Shown in pieces: positions 1 through 14,274 of a stretch of 64,000 bases of DNA. This DNA is from Cinnamomum chago. Taxonomy: Eukaryota > Streptophyta > Magnoliopsida > Laurales > Lauraceae. Numbering within the stretch: position 1 is the stretch's first letter; the number at the start of each line of letters is the position of its first letter. Location: the NCBI GenBank assembly GCA_038049695.1, contig CP142454.1:89302501-89366500 (forward strand), given 5' to 3'. The notes under the pieces were generated by a model. The model had not been told where the DNA came from. It was given only the letters and a program-made list of their open reading frames with translations, and did no database searches. Both the position numbers and the translations under genes were made by a program.

Positions 1-880
1 AGGCTTTTAAATTGTGCGTGTTTTGTGTTTCCTTATGGTAGAACTTTGTATTTAGTTCTCACTCTATGTTTAGAATATGAATTTGTGCTTAGCATTTAAA
101 ATGTAAAATTGATATTGTTTTGTTATGTGAGATAGGAAAGTGGAAAACTCAAACATAAAGTGTCTTGATTGAGAAAAATAAAGTAGACAATAACTAAAAG
201 GACAATACTATGAGGCATTGAAAAGCTTTCCATTATCTATCTGAATCTGTTTTCCTTCTCCGTAGAGTCGAAATGGAAGGTCTTTTTTTTTTTTTTAAAC
301 AGTGCAGGTGCAAATATTTAAAAGGCCAAAAACATAATCCATATTTGTATAAGAATCTGACATTTTATTTTGTTTATTTTTCCTATTTTAGTTTATGTTA
401 GTTAAAGTCTTACGCTTTAGACCAATTCCTCTTCAATCGTCACCCTCCAAACCCCTCAAGAGTGGGATAAGACCAATAAACATTCATTCATGGTTCTCAT
501 TGAACCATTTTGTTCACTCATTTCCAAATTCTTATTCAACTTTTCTTTTTGCCTTTTGTAAAATTAATTGTGAGATATGATGCTATTAAAGAATCATGTC
601 AAAGGAAAAATATTTCAAATTTTATCATTCAAAAAGTTTTTTTAGTCTTTCATGGCACTATTTTGTCCACCCCGGTTAATAAACTAAGCCAAGGTGGGAA
701 AAATAAAAGATTTTAACTATGCACTATTTACTCCATTATGTGGTTCATGGTGTACATATTAGATTATGTGGTCTCAATCCATCAGTTGATATAATAAATT
801 GATTAATTTCTTTATTTATCAATAAAATCATGATTTCCTTTCATGAGATGAATTGTGATTTATTACTTAATGCACATGAC
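1..880. other. AT-rich intergenic DNA, no gene seen
   Basis: Only short ORFs of about 60-70 codons occur, with no domain or motif I recognise. The stretch is AT-rich with homopolymer T and A runs. I see no tRNA-like boxes, LTR ends or splice-consistent exon series. Confidence 0.6.
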
Positions 881-2435
881 CAATATATATGACATAATGG
901 TTCATGAGATGAACCGGGTCCCATTAGTATATTAGATGTGATATATGTAAATGGATGAGATTCACATACGGGAGATATGTGTCGTAAATCTTATACTTAA
1001 AAATATCTTCACAACCATTGATGAGACTGGGCATCTCATCTGATAAGGTTACATCACTTTGATCACTATGAGATAGTGTGATTTGTCTCGATCATCAGAA
1101 TGTAAGATTTTGGATCATAGTGCTGGTACATTGGATGTATTGAAGGATCATGAGAAGTACCTTATGAAATAATGTCTCGATTTAAGGACTGCTCTCATAA
1201 TTCCCTAGCAATAGGCTCTCAATCTTGATACATTGATGAACTCAAGTTTCTATCAATTCATTTATTTTGAATCACCAATGAGTGAGGCCAACTGTAGGTC
1301 AACACCTCGGTGTCTTGGGTACGTGGTAGTAGGACTGTGAGAACATCCAATGGTCAAGATGGAATCTATCTATATTATCCCCTTGTGCCAATTAATGGAT
1401 TTGTCATTAGTAAGTGCTCACTCATCTCGATTAAGAGTTAATTGGATGGTATTGACGATCACTGTGATTAATTGGGGCTCAAGGATAATAAGATGTGGAT
1501 CTATGATTGGATATGACAGATTTATTCCAAGTGATCCATGGATATTGATAGAGGGGCCTACTTGTGGTAATTGTGAAGTTTAGGGTCTTTATTGTAATTT
1601 ATTCCTAAGACTGTAGTGCAATTGCATTTATATAGTGGTATTATTTGCAATTAACTGTGGGACCAGATTGCACATGAGATGTAGGGTCGCGTATCCCAGT
1701 TGGAGCCAGCTTTCTAAGGAATCCCTAGTGGTCTACACGCTAGCCCAAGATATTATAAAGATTCTATTCTTACTTGAACTCTAAAAATGAAGGAATTAGA
1801 AAGTTACTATTTCTATTTGAAGTGAGACTTCTAATAGTGGTTATAGTAAGCTACTAATTTGTGTGGAAGTGTGACTTCAAATGCAATTAGTAATAGAGTC
1901 TTAAGAAGAGATTTGAGGGCTATAAATAAGGGTAGAAACCCCTTGGACGTCCAAAATATATCCCCACCTAGGGATTCACGGCCAACCCTTGTTTGTGCAA
2001 GTGTTGCACATCTCTTCCTTCTCCTTTTTCTCTTCTAGTTCTTTGGAGTTTCTAAAAGGGTTTTCTCTTGGAGATCCCACCCATCTTCTTGAGAAAAGAG
2101 CTCTGATAGAGGGTCGTAACGTGGAAGACAACAAGGTCTTGGAGATCTCTAATTGCTTCAAGAAGAGTTCTTGATCAAGTTGATTGTCTTCTCCTTTATT
2201 AGAGTACTACCAGGCTCCAAAGGTATAATCTACTTCTCTATTTATTGTGGATTGTTTTGGATGCATGTAGTTGCTGATTTCTATCTTTTAGATAGGTTTT
2301 ATTGTTGTACTTGATTGATGAGAATGAGGGATTGCATCCTGGATTGGGTTTTGTAGCCTTATAGATAGTTGATCCCTGAGTCAAGTGGGTCAAAAGTTTT
2401 GAAAATCAATCCACGAGGCCCACCTACTTCCAACA
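881..2435 (+). repeat. LTR-like sequence, left boundary unknown
   Basis: The stretch ends in ..ttccaaca, the usual CA end of an LTR, and holds a plausible plus-strand TATA box (tataaataag near 1921) followed by a pyrimidine-rich leader-like region. It has no protein-coding signal of its own. I could not find a matching TG start with a duplicated target site (the 5 bases after the CA end are gtaca), so a solo LTR is only an inference. The left edge given is approximate. Confidence 0.3.
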
Positions 2436-5400
2436 GTACATACAACCTTTTAAATCTGAAAACTTAAATGACATGTGTTTTTCCAATAATAAACCTTGAA
2501 CTAAGACAGGATGAAAACAAAAAAGAAAATGAATAGCGTATTTTATAATGGATCAAAAGAAAAGGAATCAAGTGTGTTTTACTTACTACTTTTTAGTGTT
2601 TAATACTTACAATTTTGTGGGCACTTTAAACACTTCGCCATCAGCTTAAAAATCAGTTTGAAAGTCGTGACAAAATGTATTAATGTATTAGTTATCTTGC
2701 TCCTTTTGTTATTGTTGCTGGTGGCCAATTGATGGTTATGTTATAATTCAAATACCAAATTGACTACACACGAGATAATTAACACTCTTTTTTTCTTTTA
2801 CCTGAAATAATATTGCTAATTGTGCAAATAGTTTCTATTTATTTATTTATTTTTATTTTTATGTTTTTGTAGAAATAAAAGATACTTGAGTGGTATTTAT
2901 ATTTGAAAATTCGAAATTTGAGAGTTAAGAACATCAGAGGGCTCCGGGAGGTTTCCAGAAGATATGAGATTATTTTCTTTGTATGGATGTAACCCTTTGT
3001 TATTATTTTTTAAATATTAACCCTTTAACCTTTTGTACACTAACCTTAAATATTTATAATTTGATGTTCCTTCAGTTGCATATTGTTTATTATGGCATTT
3101 GAAAAAGGTATAGGAACCTCCAAAACTTATAAGCACATCCCATATATACAGGTACTTCGTTTGCATTACTGCTTTATGTATAATTTTTTTTTCTTTTTTT
3201 TAGAAAAAAGTAGCAACTGACAAAATATCATAAATAAGAAAGTGAAAGGTACAAAATTAAACTCATTTTATGTCCGTCATTTTTTTTTCTCTTTTTTAAT
3301 GAAAGTTACAATTAAAAAAACTAAATATACTTTTCCCTTTTGCTTCATGTGCTTGTATTTTATTTAGTTAGAATAATTGAGTTTTCAATCTGACATAATA
3401 GTTGTATTGATCTTGATTTATACCCATTGTTGAAAGAATAATCACAAGTTGGATAACGCGACAACTACTACTAAATATTAGTTCTCTTCCAATATTAGTA
3501 ATTGCTAAAGATAATTCCATAAATGCAATTTAGTGGTAGGTCTTATAGATTGCTATCGTAAAATTGTTGTTGTTCTGTACAATGTTTAGTTTCTTAATAT
3601 ACAACTTTTGTGAATTTTCTTATTATAAAAGGGCATTTCAAGGGTATGAATATATTTATTTATTATTGCTCTTACTCATGAGATTTAAATTGAAAAACTT
3701 TGATCATTTTCTAACACATTTATTTCTTTCATCATTGCAAGCTTATTCTTGTTCTTGTTCTTGTTCTTCTTTTCATATATTTCAATGAAGTGTCATACCT
3801 TTCCTTAAAGGGAAAACGAGGATCTCATAGAAATTGCTTGTTATGCTAGCGTTACTACTAACTTCAGAGTCAGTGAATGAAGTAATCATTTTAAGTGTAA
3901 ACAACTAAAATAAGTATTTGATGCTGAGCTGCAACAAATTCAGTTTGTCTTTGTTCATTTTGAATTTTTCTTACTTTGATCAACACTCCCATCCTCTATA
4001 CAAAACAGAGCAGAAAAGTTGATTTAGAATACATGAGTTACATTATTATGTATTTCTTAAGAGGAATGTCCAATTCTTTTGGCAGATTTGTAGTTTTTTA
4101 TTTTTTTTGGTATTTTTTCCCTATGGATATCTCTATTTGTGAGCTTCCATTTAATTGAATTTCTATGATTACTTTGTATTATCCTTTTCTTAAAGGGTAT
4201 AAAATATAGCACTTTGTATCAAGTAAAAGAAGATGCTGACTCTTGGAGATGTATTGCCTCTTTTTACCTGATAGTGGTCCGTCTTATAAAATCAAACAAA
4301 GCACATGTTAAATACTAATATTGATCAACAGGTGCTCTGCAATTCTTACCCGTCAGAGTTCATATCATAGTTTCACCATTGTTGATCCTTGTCACTTGAG
4401 GACAAGCCAGATTACTTCATTATTCTTGACGGTCGATGTGAGTTATTCCTTGTAAGTTAAAACTAAAACCACCATCTCAGTTTTGTTATTCTAATGTCCT
4501 TAGGTAATATATAATTAATTTTTTTCCTTAATAGAATCTGATTTGGTAGTGAACATATAATGTTCATGGTAATTTAGAACAGTAAGCTCATCTGGTTCTT
4601 AGTTTTTATTTTTATTTTTTATAAAACTGCAGGTTGTCAATTTGACTATGCTTTCGACTGGACTCCAACTTTAGCAGGTCAAGTCTACTAGGAAATTGAT
4701 AAGTTGACCTGACAAGTTAAATAAAGTAAATTTAAATTTCTCTGTACACATTCATAATTAAATATCTAGAAATATGTGATTTATATCCTCAAAAAATTAT
4801 ATAAATTCCATATCGATTGTCTTTTGAGATCTCATTTTTCTCACTATATCATTGCTTTGTTGTTTTCAAATGTATAAGAACTAGTGTCAGCTGCATTTGG
4901 ACATTGCACGAGCCTTGCAATTTACAATCACTCATTTTCTATTGAGATTTTATTTTTAAAAGTATTGAAGCTTCTACCGATTTTTTTTCAAAACCTTTTT
5001 TCTTTTCTTAGTAAAACTATGTGTCTGGTGCATGTGCAATCCACTAGTATATATAAAAACAAAAGTCTCCAATGGGGTTGGGCAAAATAGGATATGTGTG
5101 AAAATTTATCCAATCAATTCAATGGCCTGTAAGGTTTTTTTTTTTTTTTTTTGGGTAAAGGTCATCCAAAGCCTCAAAGATGTTTTTGGTACATAAATAT
5201 TTGTCTTTAGGTGGTTTGAAATAGACCCAGTGAATGTGGTTTCCAAATGCACTAAATGCGTTTTAAATGGATTTTTAGACAATAAGATGATGGAATGAGA
5301 CTTGCCAAACCACTAATAAGTGTCATTAAATGCTGCAAATATACTCTTACTAGAGAGGGGACTGCATGTGTCCTCTACCTCTGTGAACAATGAAACCAAC

Positions 5401-5828
5401 TTGGCCCTACTTTTTCTCAAGCACAGTCCTTCCTTTTATACTCTTGCCATCCCATAATTTTTGGCGTGAAGCCCAATTTTAGACCCATTGAATCTTTACT
5501 CACACATTAATCGAAACTAAAAAACGAAAGAATATAATTAAAATTCCATTAAATTTTAAGATTATTAAATTAAGAGCTGGAATCATTTAGTAGCTAGAGT
5601 TGACTTTATTTGATAAAAACCACCCCACCCCCCATCTACCCTCCTTATATTAACTAGACAGGTATCTAAATGGACCCCATAAGCCAAACTACATGTGTAT
5701 GGAACATTCTCAATGTTTCTAGAGCATCAAAATTGATACTGTGATTTGCTTGCGTATATTTTTCTTCCATTTGTTCAATAACTGAGATTCACAATAAAAA
5801 AATTTTGATATATTTTTATTTTTTAATA
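2436..5828. other. AT-rich intergenic DNA, no gene seen
   Basis: Strongly AT-rich with many T and A runs and a small ttcttg microsatellite near 3746-3770. ORFs are under 75 codons and show no recognisable domain. No paired terminal repeats were seen. Confidence 0.55.
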
Positions 5829-5990
5829 ACGTGGGGTTTCTAGTTCTTTAGGCAAGATAATCCTACAGGCCTATGAGAGAAAGATGAGTAAAATTTTCCT
5901 GTGGCCTCAGTGTGGTAGTGAAGTTTCGAATCCAAAGCCTTCAGGTGCAAACCGTGGTCTTAGGCCAACTGAACTACCCCTCAAGGCTAG
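5829..5990 (-). mobile_element. tRNA-derived SINE, copy 1
   Basis: On the minus strand this reads as a tRNA-like head with an A-box-like ggtagttcagttggcc and a B-box-like ggattcgaaactt, followed by a family-specific body. The same sequence, in the same orientation, is present at 35873-36046, where the ends and target duplication are clear. This copy is more diverged, its tail is AT-rich rather than pure A, and I could not find its target duplication. Confidence 0.7.
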
Positions 5991-8499
5991 ATTCACCAAT
6001 AAATAGAAACTTGGATATGAGAATATGTTCTGCGGAAATTTTGTTTAACATCCTAATTCATGCAAAAAAAAAAAAAAGTAAAAAAATTTGTTTTAGAAAT
6101 GAGATTTTGATTTATAGCAAACAAAGGAGTGTTTCAAAGATTTTTTTACGTTGTGTAATGGTAGTCTGGAAAGGTGTTGGGGGTAGGTGTGCAAGAAAGG
6201 GATGTATCTTGGTGGTGATGTCAATGGATGGTGATTGTGAATGTGATGGCATGGATAAATGGATTGCTTTGGCATAAATGGAATTTTTTTGTTAAAGACG
6301 ACTGAAGGTTATATTTGCACGCATTACTAAAAACAGAACCTTTTCAACAGATAAGGATAAGTGCTGGTTACATCATTATTTGCTTGCTGAGCATGGATTT
6401 TAAGGCACATGTAAAGTGTATACCAATTATGGCTGTTATTTTGTGTTGGGTTTGCCAAGAATTATATTATCAATTTTAAAGACCGTTGGATCGATTCTTG
6501 ATCATAGTGTGATACAGAGGTTCCCACACCACTCAGATTGTGTGTGATTTCATATGAGAATGGCTGTTCGTTTACTTAAAATATTTGAGATCACCTTGAT
6601 GAAAATTTCTAAATATAATGTGATGGGCTATTCAAAACAGATGCAGTGTTTTTCTACTAGAATTTTATAGTCTTATCATGATATCATGTTATCTTAAAGG
6701 TCCCAAATGCTATTTGAAGTTCTTTAAAATCCTAACCTTTTTGGCATTTGCATATGTGACACCCAAGAAGGGGAAATTAGGAATTGCACGAAGGTGGTGA
6801 CTTTTAAAGAATTTATAAATTCTTCAAATACGAATTTTTTAAATTTTAGTAGAAAAATGGGCCCTAAAAGCCTATTAAGATTGTTGACCTACTTACCAAT
6901 CAGCCAAACCATCATAAAAAAGTCTTATTTGGGTTTTCGACCAATCGGAAATGCAACTAAAAAACCAAACTAAGGGCATGTTTGTGTAAATTAATTATTA
7001 TTTTATTTTTATTATTACTACCCTTCATAGGAAATAGTTTTATATAAGCTCAAAGAAAATCAAATGGTTTACTTTTTAGTTTGTAGCACCAAAAAATGCC
7101 ACATTGAAGGAAAAATGGCACACAAAAAAAGTGAATAGTTTTCTAAGAATCAGTTATGCACTTATTTTTCTTTTGAATCTTCGTTTTCCCCTACTCACCA
7201 CATCCATCCTAACAGTGCTCTTCTCTTGTGCTTGGAGAAAGAGTGTTTTTTTTTTAATATATAGGGTCCCATGAATGTGTTCAAGCTCACACTTATTGGA
7301 TCTTTTTTCTTCCAATGTAGAGAAAAAAAGGATAGCATAGAGAGACAGAGGGTCTGCCGAGCTGATTCCAAATTATGCCAAGGGGAAGGCAAAAATGTCA
7401 AATAAGGTACTGTGCCCATAGAAAATATGTTTGTTTCTTCTCTTTTGCTTCTTGTCTTGAAACGTAAAATGAAACTGTGACTTCTCCTCTGCTTTATTTT
7501 ATTTTTGTTTGGGTTATTGTAATTTATACATGTATAGCTCTATACATGACATGAGTTGAAGTTAGGTAATCAAGTTGGTTGGATATCTTGTTTCTCACCC
7601 AATTGCCCAAGGTCAAATTTCGGATCCTTTTCTTGCATGTGTAAGTCCTCTCTTCTTACATGTGCAGGTGAATTTCTCCCCTTGGCGGGGTCTTCCATGG
7701 ACCCTGCATGCCCTCTTATTTGTCAAGGCTGGTGTCATGTTGGTGATGTCAAAGGATGATTGTAGATGATTGCCATGGAGCCAATAAACTGATTGCCTTT
7801 TGTCTTAAAGGCATTTGCCCTGGATGACATGGGGTCAGACTGATTTCATGGGCTGTCTCTCACACACACAGGGCTCTGCCTTTTGTTTCTTAAAGTTTTT
7901 TACTCCATCAAAGCAATGAATACAATTTCAGGAGAGAATTAATGTATTGAAGAAGAGTGTGTATATGCCAACAATATCCATATATAGCCATACACACGAG
8001 TGACGTCCAAAGGGTTGTCCAACACGGATGGGTTACAGCTGAAGGAAATTTAAAAATGGTTAGGAAAAGGCAAGGTATGGTTGTATATGTACTACACATT
8101 ACTGAAAGAGAACCTTTTCAGCACTTTCAGATTAGGAGAAGTGCTGGCTTAATCATTTGTATGAGCACCATGGATGTTACCACTCACCATCCAGAAAGTG
8201 TTGAGCATTAAAAACTTACTAGAATTGTATAAAATTGTTTGGGTAAATTTCTTACTTGAATTTTTATGTGAGGGGAATTTGTACATCAATTAACTTCTTC
8301 CAGACAGCAACTAAATGGAACATTTAGAATTTCTTCTTTGATTAGTGGGGTTCTCAAAAAATATGCCCCAATGAAATGCCCCATTTAGCTTTTGAAATTT
8401 TCTAAATTCTAGCTTTGGAAACTTGATGAAGGACATCATTTAGAGTATTGGAATTCTCTCCAATGGATTTCCCTAGAATTTCTAAAAACAAAAAATGAC
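5991..8499. other. Intergenic DNA with a diverged internal repeat, no gene seen
   Basis: No convincing gene. Two diverged copies of one unrecognised repeat seem to lie at about 6160-6420 and 7720-8210. Both contain tggtgatgtcaa, a run like attactgaaa..gaaccttttcag, and an agtgctggtt/agtgctggct block, but with many differences and indels. ORFs across both are short and differ between copies. Confidence 0.45.
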
Positions 8500-8576
8500 C
8501 TTTTTTTTTTGAGACGGTAACAAGAAATTTCATTAAAAGAGACGAAAGATACAAAATGATTAGTGAGCTCTGTTTC
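8500..8576 (-). repeat. LINE-type 3' tail, interrupted by the Copia element
   Basis: On the minus strand this ends in ..aatgaaatttcttgttacc followed by an A run, the look of a non-LTR retrotransposon 3' end. Similar tails (ggtaac..aaatttcatt-type core next to a homopolymer) lie near 33360-33480 and 61070-61110. The Copia element inserted directly beside it, duplicating gtttc. Confidence 0.5.
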
Positions 8577-8764
8577 TGTAGGAATGACCCACCAGACTCT
8601 AGTCATGGTTCAGGCCCATAAAGGCCTCTTTGTAATGTCATTGGTTATGTCCTTCCTGTTGGTTCAGGCCCATAAAGGCCCAGGCCCTATTTGTAACTTT
8701 TGTATATATTAGGTTCATCCCAAAGGGGATCTTTTCAATGAGAATCTGATTTCATCGACTATTA
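8577..8764 (+). repeat. Copia 5' LTR
   Basis: 188 bp starting tgtaggaatgaccc and ending ..gactatta. It differs from the 3' LTR at two bases that I could count (cccaggc/ccaaggc and ggggatc/gggtatc), about 1.1%. It holds a duplicated ggttcaggcccataaaggcc segment and a weak TATA-like tatatatt at about 8703-8710. Confidence 0.95.
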
Positions 8765-8777
8765 TGGCATCAGAGCC
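8765..8777 (+). other. Copia primer-binding site
   Basis: tggcatcagagcc lies immediately after the LTR. It differs by one base from tggtatcagagcc, the usual plant copia site complementary to the 3' end of initiator methionine tRNA. Confidence 0.85.
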
Positions 8778-11700
8778 TTCACCTCTTTTGTTTCTTCGAC
8801 CATGAGGCTTAGGGTTTCGTCCCCTTCTTGCGACTGAGATCTTCATTCTCATCTTCTTCGTCTCGTTTGTTCCGGTCTTCATCATCAAGAAGCCCCATTC
8901 GAATAGGGCTTCAGCTCATCTATTTGCCTACGCATTGGGAGTCTCAGGTTTGTCTTGTCGCTTGATATTGGAGCTCGACTTCTCCTCTTGGTTGACCATC
9001 ATCTACTTCTAGGGTTCTTCATCTTCGATTTTATCAAGCTCGAGGAGTCTGGGTTCTTCAGTTTCATCATCTCTACAATATACATCCAGACTCTCAATTT
9101 GTGGGGCATTGTTGAGCCTTGCCTGTGGTTTTCTCTTCTCTGCTTCTTCATTTATTCAGTTGCCACGGGAATGCTCAGGAAGACAGCATGGTTAGCCTTC
9201 ATCCAGTCTCTTCTTGGATAGAAATTGTCACTTTGAGAATTTTTTTTGTAATGGAAAAATCTGAGGTAATCCAAACTAAACTGACTAGGGCTAAAAACTA
9301 TGCTTGCTGGTCATTTCAACTCAGACATTTTATCCAAGGACAAGGTCTGACAGAATTTCTGGATGGTTCATCAACTGAACCAACTGAAGACAAGGCTAAG
9401 GCCAAATGGATTCAAAGTAACTCTAAGGCGGTCAACTGGATTCTAAATTCCATTGATCCTTCAATTATCCTATCCCTACAGTCATATGCCACTGCCTATG
9501 ACATGTGGTTTCATTTGAAAAAGATCTATCATCAAACTAATCAAGCTCGCAAGTATTACATTGACACTGAACTAGCTAAGTACTGTCAAGGGGACAAAAT
9601 GGTTCAAGACTATTACAATGGGTTTCTCATCCTATGGCATGAGAAAGATTCCATGGTCTTTGATACGGTGTCTGTTGCCATGCGCCCTGAAGTAATCAAA
9701 CTTCAGGCAGAGTCCCATATTAGCCAATTCTTAATGAATTTGAGGCCCGAATTTGAGTATGTGCGAGCAGCCCTCATGAATAGAGAACATGCTCCGGACT
9801 TAGATACGTGTGTCTAAGAGGTACTTCGAGAGGAACTTCGGCTTCAATCCCAACACTCCATGGTGGAAGAACATAGAGTTTTTAGTACCCCATTATCTGA
9901 AGAAAATGCACTTCTCACTACAAAGGGAAAACCCATCCAATGCTATGAGTGCAAAGAGATTGGCCATGTTGCGAGATATTGTAAGAAGAAAAACTTTTGC
10001 AATTACTGTAAAAGGACTGGTCATGTTATTTCTGAGTGCACTAGATGGCCACAGAAAAGAAATGATGGTTTACAGCACCGTCCAAACTCAACTGCTCTAC
10101 GGGTTCAGACCCAGGCTCATGTGGTTAAAGCCTCCTCTTCACAAGCTATTCTCATGACTCCAGAGCAAATCAAAGAACTAGTCAATACCTCGATAGCATC
10201 TGCTTTTACTTCAATGGGTATCAATGGTCAGTCTCATTCCATTTCTCCTTCTTCATGGTATATTGACTCAGGGGCTTCCAATCATATGACATCTGTGGAA
10301 GCTAATCTTTGTGCACCCCATTCTTATAATGGAACTGAACAAATTATGGTTGCAAATGGTCATAATTTGTCAATTTCTGGTATTGGCTCTATTAACATTA
10401 CCACCCCTCAACATCAACTTCTGACCTTGTCAAATGTTTATTTCGTTCCAAACTTATCTGCTAATTTGCTTTCTATTGGTCAATTGGTCGATAATGGATA
10501 CTCAGTGCATTTTACATCTTCTGGTTGTGTCATACAGGATCGGCACAGTGGGAAGGTGATTGGGACGGGGAGTAAACGTGGGAGGAATTTTTTGCTGGAT
10601 GTCGACTTAGGATCATCCTTTTTGGCCTCATTTTCTAGGACTTTGAATACGAAGTGGACCATTTGGCACCGGCGCCTTGGTCATTTACATAATGATAGAC
10701 TTGTGTTTTTGTTTAAACATGGATTGTTGGATTCCACTATTGATAATAGATTACTTGGTACTTTTTTGCATTCTAAATGTTCTTCATGTTGTCTGAGTAA
10801 AAGCCATGTTTTGCCTTTTTCCTGTTAGTTATTCTCGGGCTACGACTCCTTTTCATATTATACATTCTAATGTTTGGGGAATTACCCCGAAATCGAGTAG
10901 ATTGGGATATAAATACTATGTCACATTCATTGATGATCACACACGGTTCACCTGGATTTATTTCCTTAGATTTAAATTTGAAGTCCTTTCTACTTTTAAA
11001 ACATTTTACAATTTTGTGGAAACTCAATTTAGCAACAAAATTAAGGTTTTTCGTTCTGATTCGGGGGGAGAGTACCTATCAGGAGACTTTTCTTCCTTTT
11101 TGTCTACTAAAGGAATTCTTCACCAAAAATCTTGTCCTTACACACCTCAACAGAACGGCATCGCAGAAAGGAAACATAGGCATATTTTAGAAACTACCCG
11201 AGCTTTACTATTTGAAACACATGTTCCCTCCAGTTTTTGGTGTGAAGCTATTCATACTGTCGTTCATTTAATTAATAGACTTCCTACCCCGATGCTAAAA
11301 CATATCTCCCCATTTGAAGCTCTCTATTGCTATCCGCCATCTTACATTCATTTACGTACAGTTGGTTATCTATGCTTTGTTCATCTCCCTTCATTGGAAA
11401 AACATAAACTTTCAAATCAAGCCGCTAAGTGTGTCTTCTTAGGGTATAGTGATGAACACAAGGGTTTTTTATGCTATGATCCTGTTGCACGTCGATCCCG
11501 CATTTCTCGGAATGTTGTCTTTGTCAAACATGTTCCATTTTATTCTTTGCAACATGATTCAAAAATTTCGGATGTTTCCTATCTTCCATTGTTCTCAAAT
11601 TCATCATCTCCTTCTGTTTCTAACAAACCTTTGCAGGTCTATAGTTGACGCCGGCCGCTCCCTCCTGCCTCTACTCCTGCTTCTGTTCCCTTACCTTTAC

Positions 11701-12327
11701 CCGATCCAAGTATCATTATTTCACCGCCTCCACAAACTCCACCTTTACATCGTTCCAATCGTACATCTAAGCCACCTGATTGGTATTGTTTTTCTGCCTT
11801 TTCGACTTCTGTCGATTCTGTGGTTGTTCTCTCCTCTTATAACCAGGCCAAAGAGATCCATTGTTGTCAAGATGCAATGACCGAGGAAATCCTTGCTCTC
11901 GAATCAAATCAAGCTTGGGAACTGGTTCCCCAACCTCCTGATGCCCATGTCATTGGCAGTAAGTGGGTGTACTCAATCAAAGTGAAATCTGATGGGACCT
12001 TGGATAGATATAAGGCCCGCCTTGTTGCACAAGGATTCAAACAAGAGTACGGGATTGATTATGAAGAAACTTCTGCTCCAGTTGCCAAGATGACAAAGTT
12101 CGGACTTTACTTGCAGTAGTAACTATTCGCAACTGGCAGCTTTGGCAGTTGGACGTTAGGAATGCCTTTTTGCACGGCGATCTTCAGGAGACTGTTTACA
12201 TGAAGCCACCTCTAGGGTATGCTTGTCCTTCATCTCATGTTTGTCGCCTCCGAAAGTCTCTATAAGCAAGCACCTCGTGCGTGGTTTGATACATTTCGAG
12301 GAGCGATTCTTAAAGCTGGCTTTTATC

Positions 12328-12485
12328 CATGGGTTAAAATCTCGGCCGAGACCGGTCCGATATCTCGCTGAGATATCGGACTCGGCCCAGATTCTCCAAA
12401 ATCTCGGCCGAGATGGCCGAGATTTTCAATATCTCGGGATTTTTTTCATCTCGGCCGAGATATCGGCCGAGATGACCAATATCTC

Positions 12486-12533
<48 letters not shown>

Positions 12534-13248
12534 GATGAAGCATAGAGGTTTGTTACTTACTCACTTGTGTAATTGTGTTGTTTTCTTCATTTATAAGTTA
12601 GATCTATATACTTTCATGCTAGATCTACTCATACACATGATTTTGAAATTTTTTTTCAATTTTTTTTATTTTCGGATTTTTTAATATTTGAATTATAATA
12701 TATCATTTTTTGGGGATTTCATCATAAATATGTTGTTTTAATGATTCATGATCATTGTATGGTGTGTAAATGATAGATCTACATACTTTTATGTTAGATC
12801 TATATATTTAGGATTTTGAAAATGATATTATTAATTTTTGTTTTGCAAAAAATAATTGTTGTTACTTGTTAGGATATTTGTGATACCAAAGGCTTATTAA
12901 TAGTATGTAGATGATATATCTACATCTACTCATAGTCATAAATAATGTTTGCATTATATGAAATACTGGAAAAAAGACACTGAACTGCGAGTCTGTAACA
13001 CAGACATGACTCATAACTTAAGGTGACCGAGATTTTGATTTATTGTTGTTACTAATAGAAACAAATATAGTTTTCCAGCATTTTCTAATATTCTGGATTT
13101 TTTGGATATTTTTGCGAATTTTTTTGGATTAAAAAAAAAATTCACACCGCGATGACCGCGACGGACCGATATCCGCGACCGATACCGATATCATATCGGT
13201 TTTTCGGCCCGACCGATACCGCGACCGAGACCGAGATTTTAAACCATG
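12328..13248. mobile_element. hAT-like MITE nested in the Copia reverse transcriptase
   Basis: A 921-bp insertion flanked by a perfect 8-bp duplication cttttatc (12320-12327 and 13249-13256). Its ends are inverted repeats: catgggttaaaatctcgg on the left against the complement of ccgagattttaaaccatg on the right (one mismatch over 18). Removing it and one duplication copy rejoins the copia reading frame. Inside are many ctcggccgag/atatcgg palindromic words, a long T run (about 12488-12530) and AT-rich filler. No transposase is visible. The 8-bp duplication is the hAT signature. Confidence 0.85.
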
Positions 13249-14261
13249 CTTTTATCAGAGTCCCAATGATCACTCTCTCTTTGTGAAACGCACTGCCCAA
13301 GGTTGTACCTTGTTGCTTCTTTATGTAGATGATATGATTATTAGTGACAATGATGTGACTGGTATTATCGCCCTTAAATCATTTCTCATGCGTCATTTCA
13401 AGATGAAGGACCTTGGCCATTTAACATATTTTCTTGAATTGGAGATTTCCCGCATTCATAATGGTACTCGCATTCACCAAAGGAAATATGTAGACGACTT
13501 GCTTTCTTTGTCTCATTTGACTGATTCCAAAATATCTGAGACACCTATGGAGCTCAATTCTAAACTTTGCAAAGAAGAAGGCAATCCTCTTCCAGATCCT
13601 ACTATGTACAGAAGACTTGTTGTGAGTCTTATATATCTCACCATGACACGTCCTGGCATCTCTCATGCAGTCCAGATTGTTAGCCAATTTCCTTACAAAC
13701 CTCATCTAACTGCTGTCCATCGGATACTACGATATATTCGTGGAACCCTTGATCGAGGTCTCTTTTATTCCTCCACCTCTCCCTTGGTCTACATGCGTAT
13801 GCAGATGCAGACTGGGCTGGATGTCCAGACACTAGACGATTAACAACCGGCTGGTGTATGTTTTTAGGCTCCTCTTTCATTTCGTGGAAGTGCAAAAAGC
13901 AAGCTACAGTCTCTAGATCTTCCGCTGAAGCTGAATACAGATCCATGTCCTCTGCTACCAGTGAGATTATTTGGCTTCGACGACTCCTTAGAGAACTTGG
14001 TGTCCCTATTCTTGGTGCAACTCCTCTCAATGTTGATAATACAAGCGTCATACAGATTGCCAACAATCCAGTCTTTCATGAGAGAACCAAGCACATTGAA
14101 GTTAATTGTCACTTTATTCGTCAGCACGTTCTTTCGGGTTGTCTTCATCTTCCACATGTCAATTATAAGATTCAATTGGCTGACCTCTTCACTAAAGCTA
14201 TGTCACGATCGTGTCATGATTTTCTTGTTACCAAATTGATGCTTTCTTCAAAACAGCGTCA

Positions 14262-14274
14262 ATTTGAGGGGGAG
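14262..14274 (+). other. Copia polypurine tract
   Basis: tttgagggggag directly abuts the 3' LTR at 14275, the position expected for the plus-strand primer. Confidence 0.8.
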
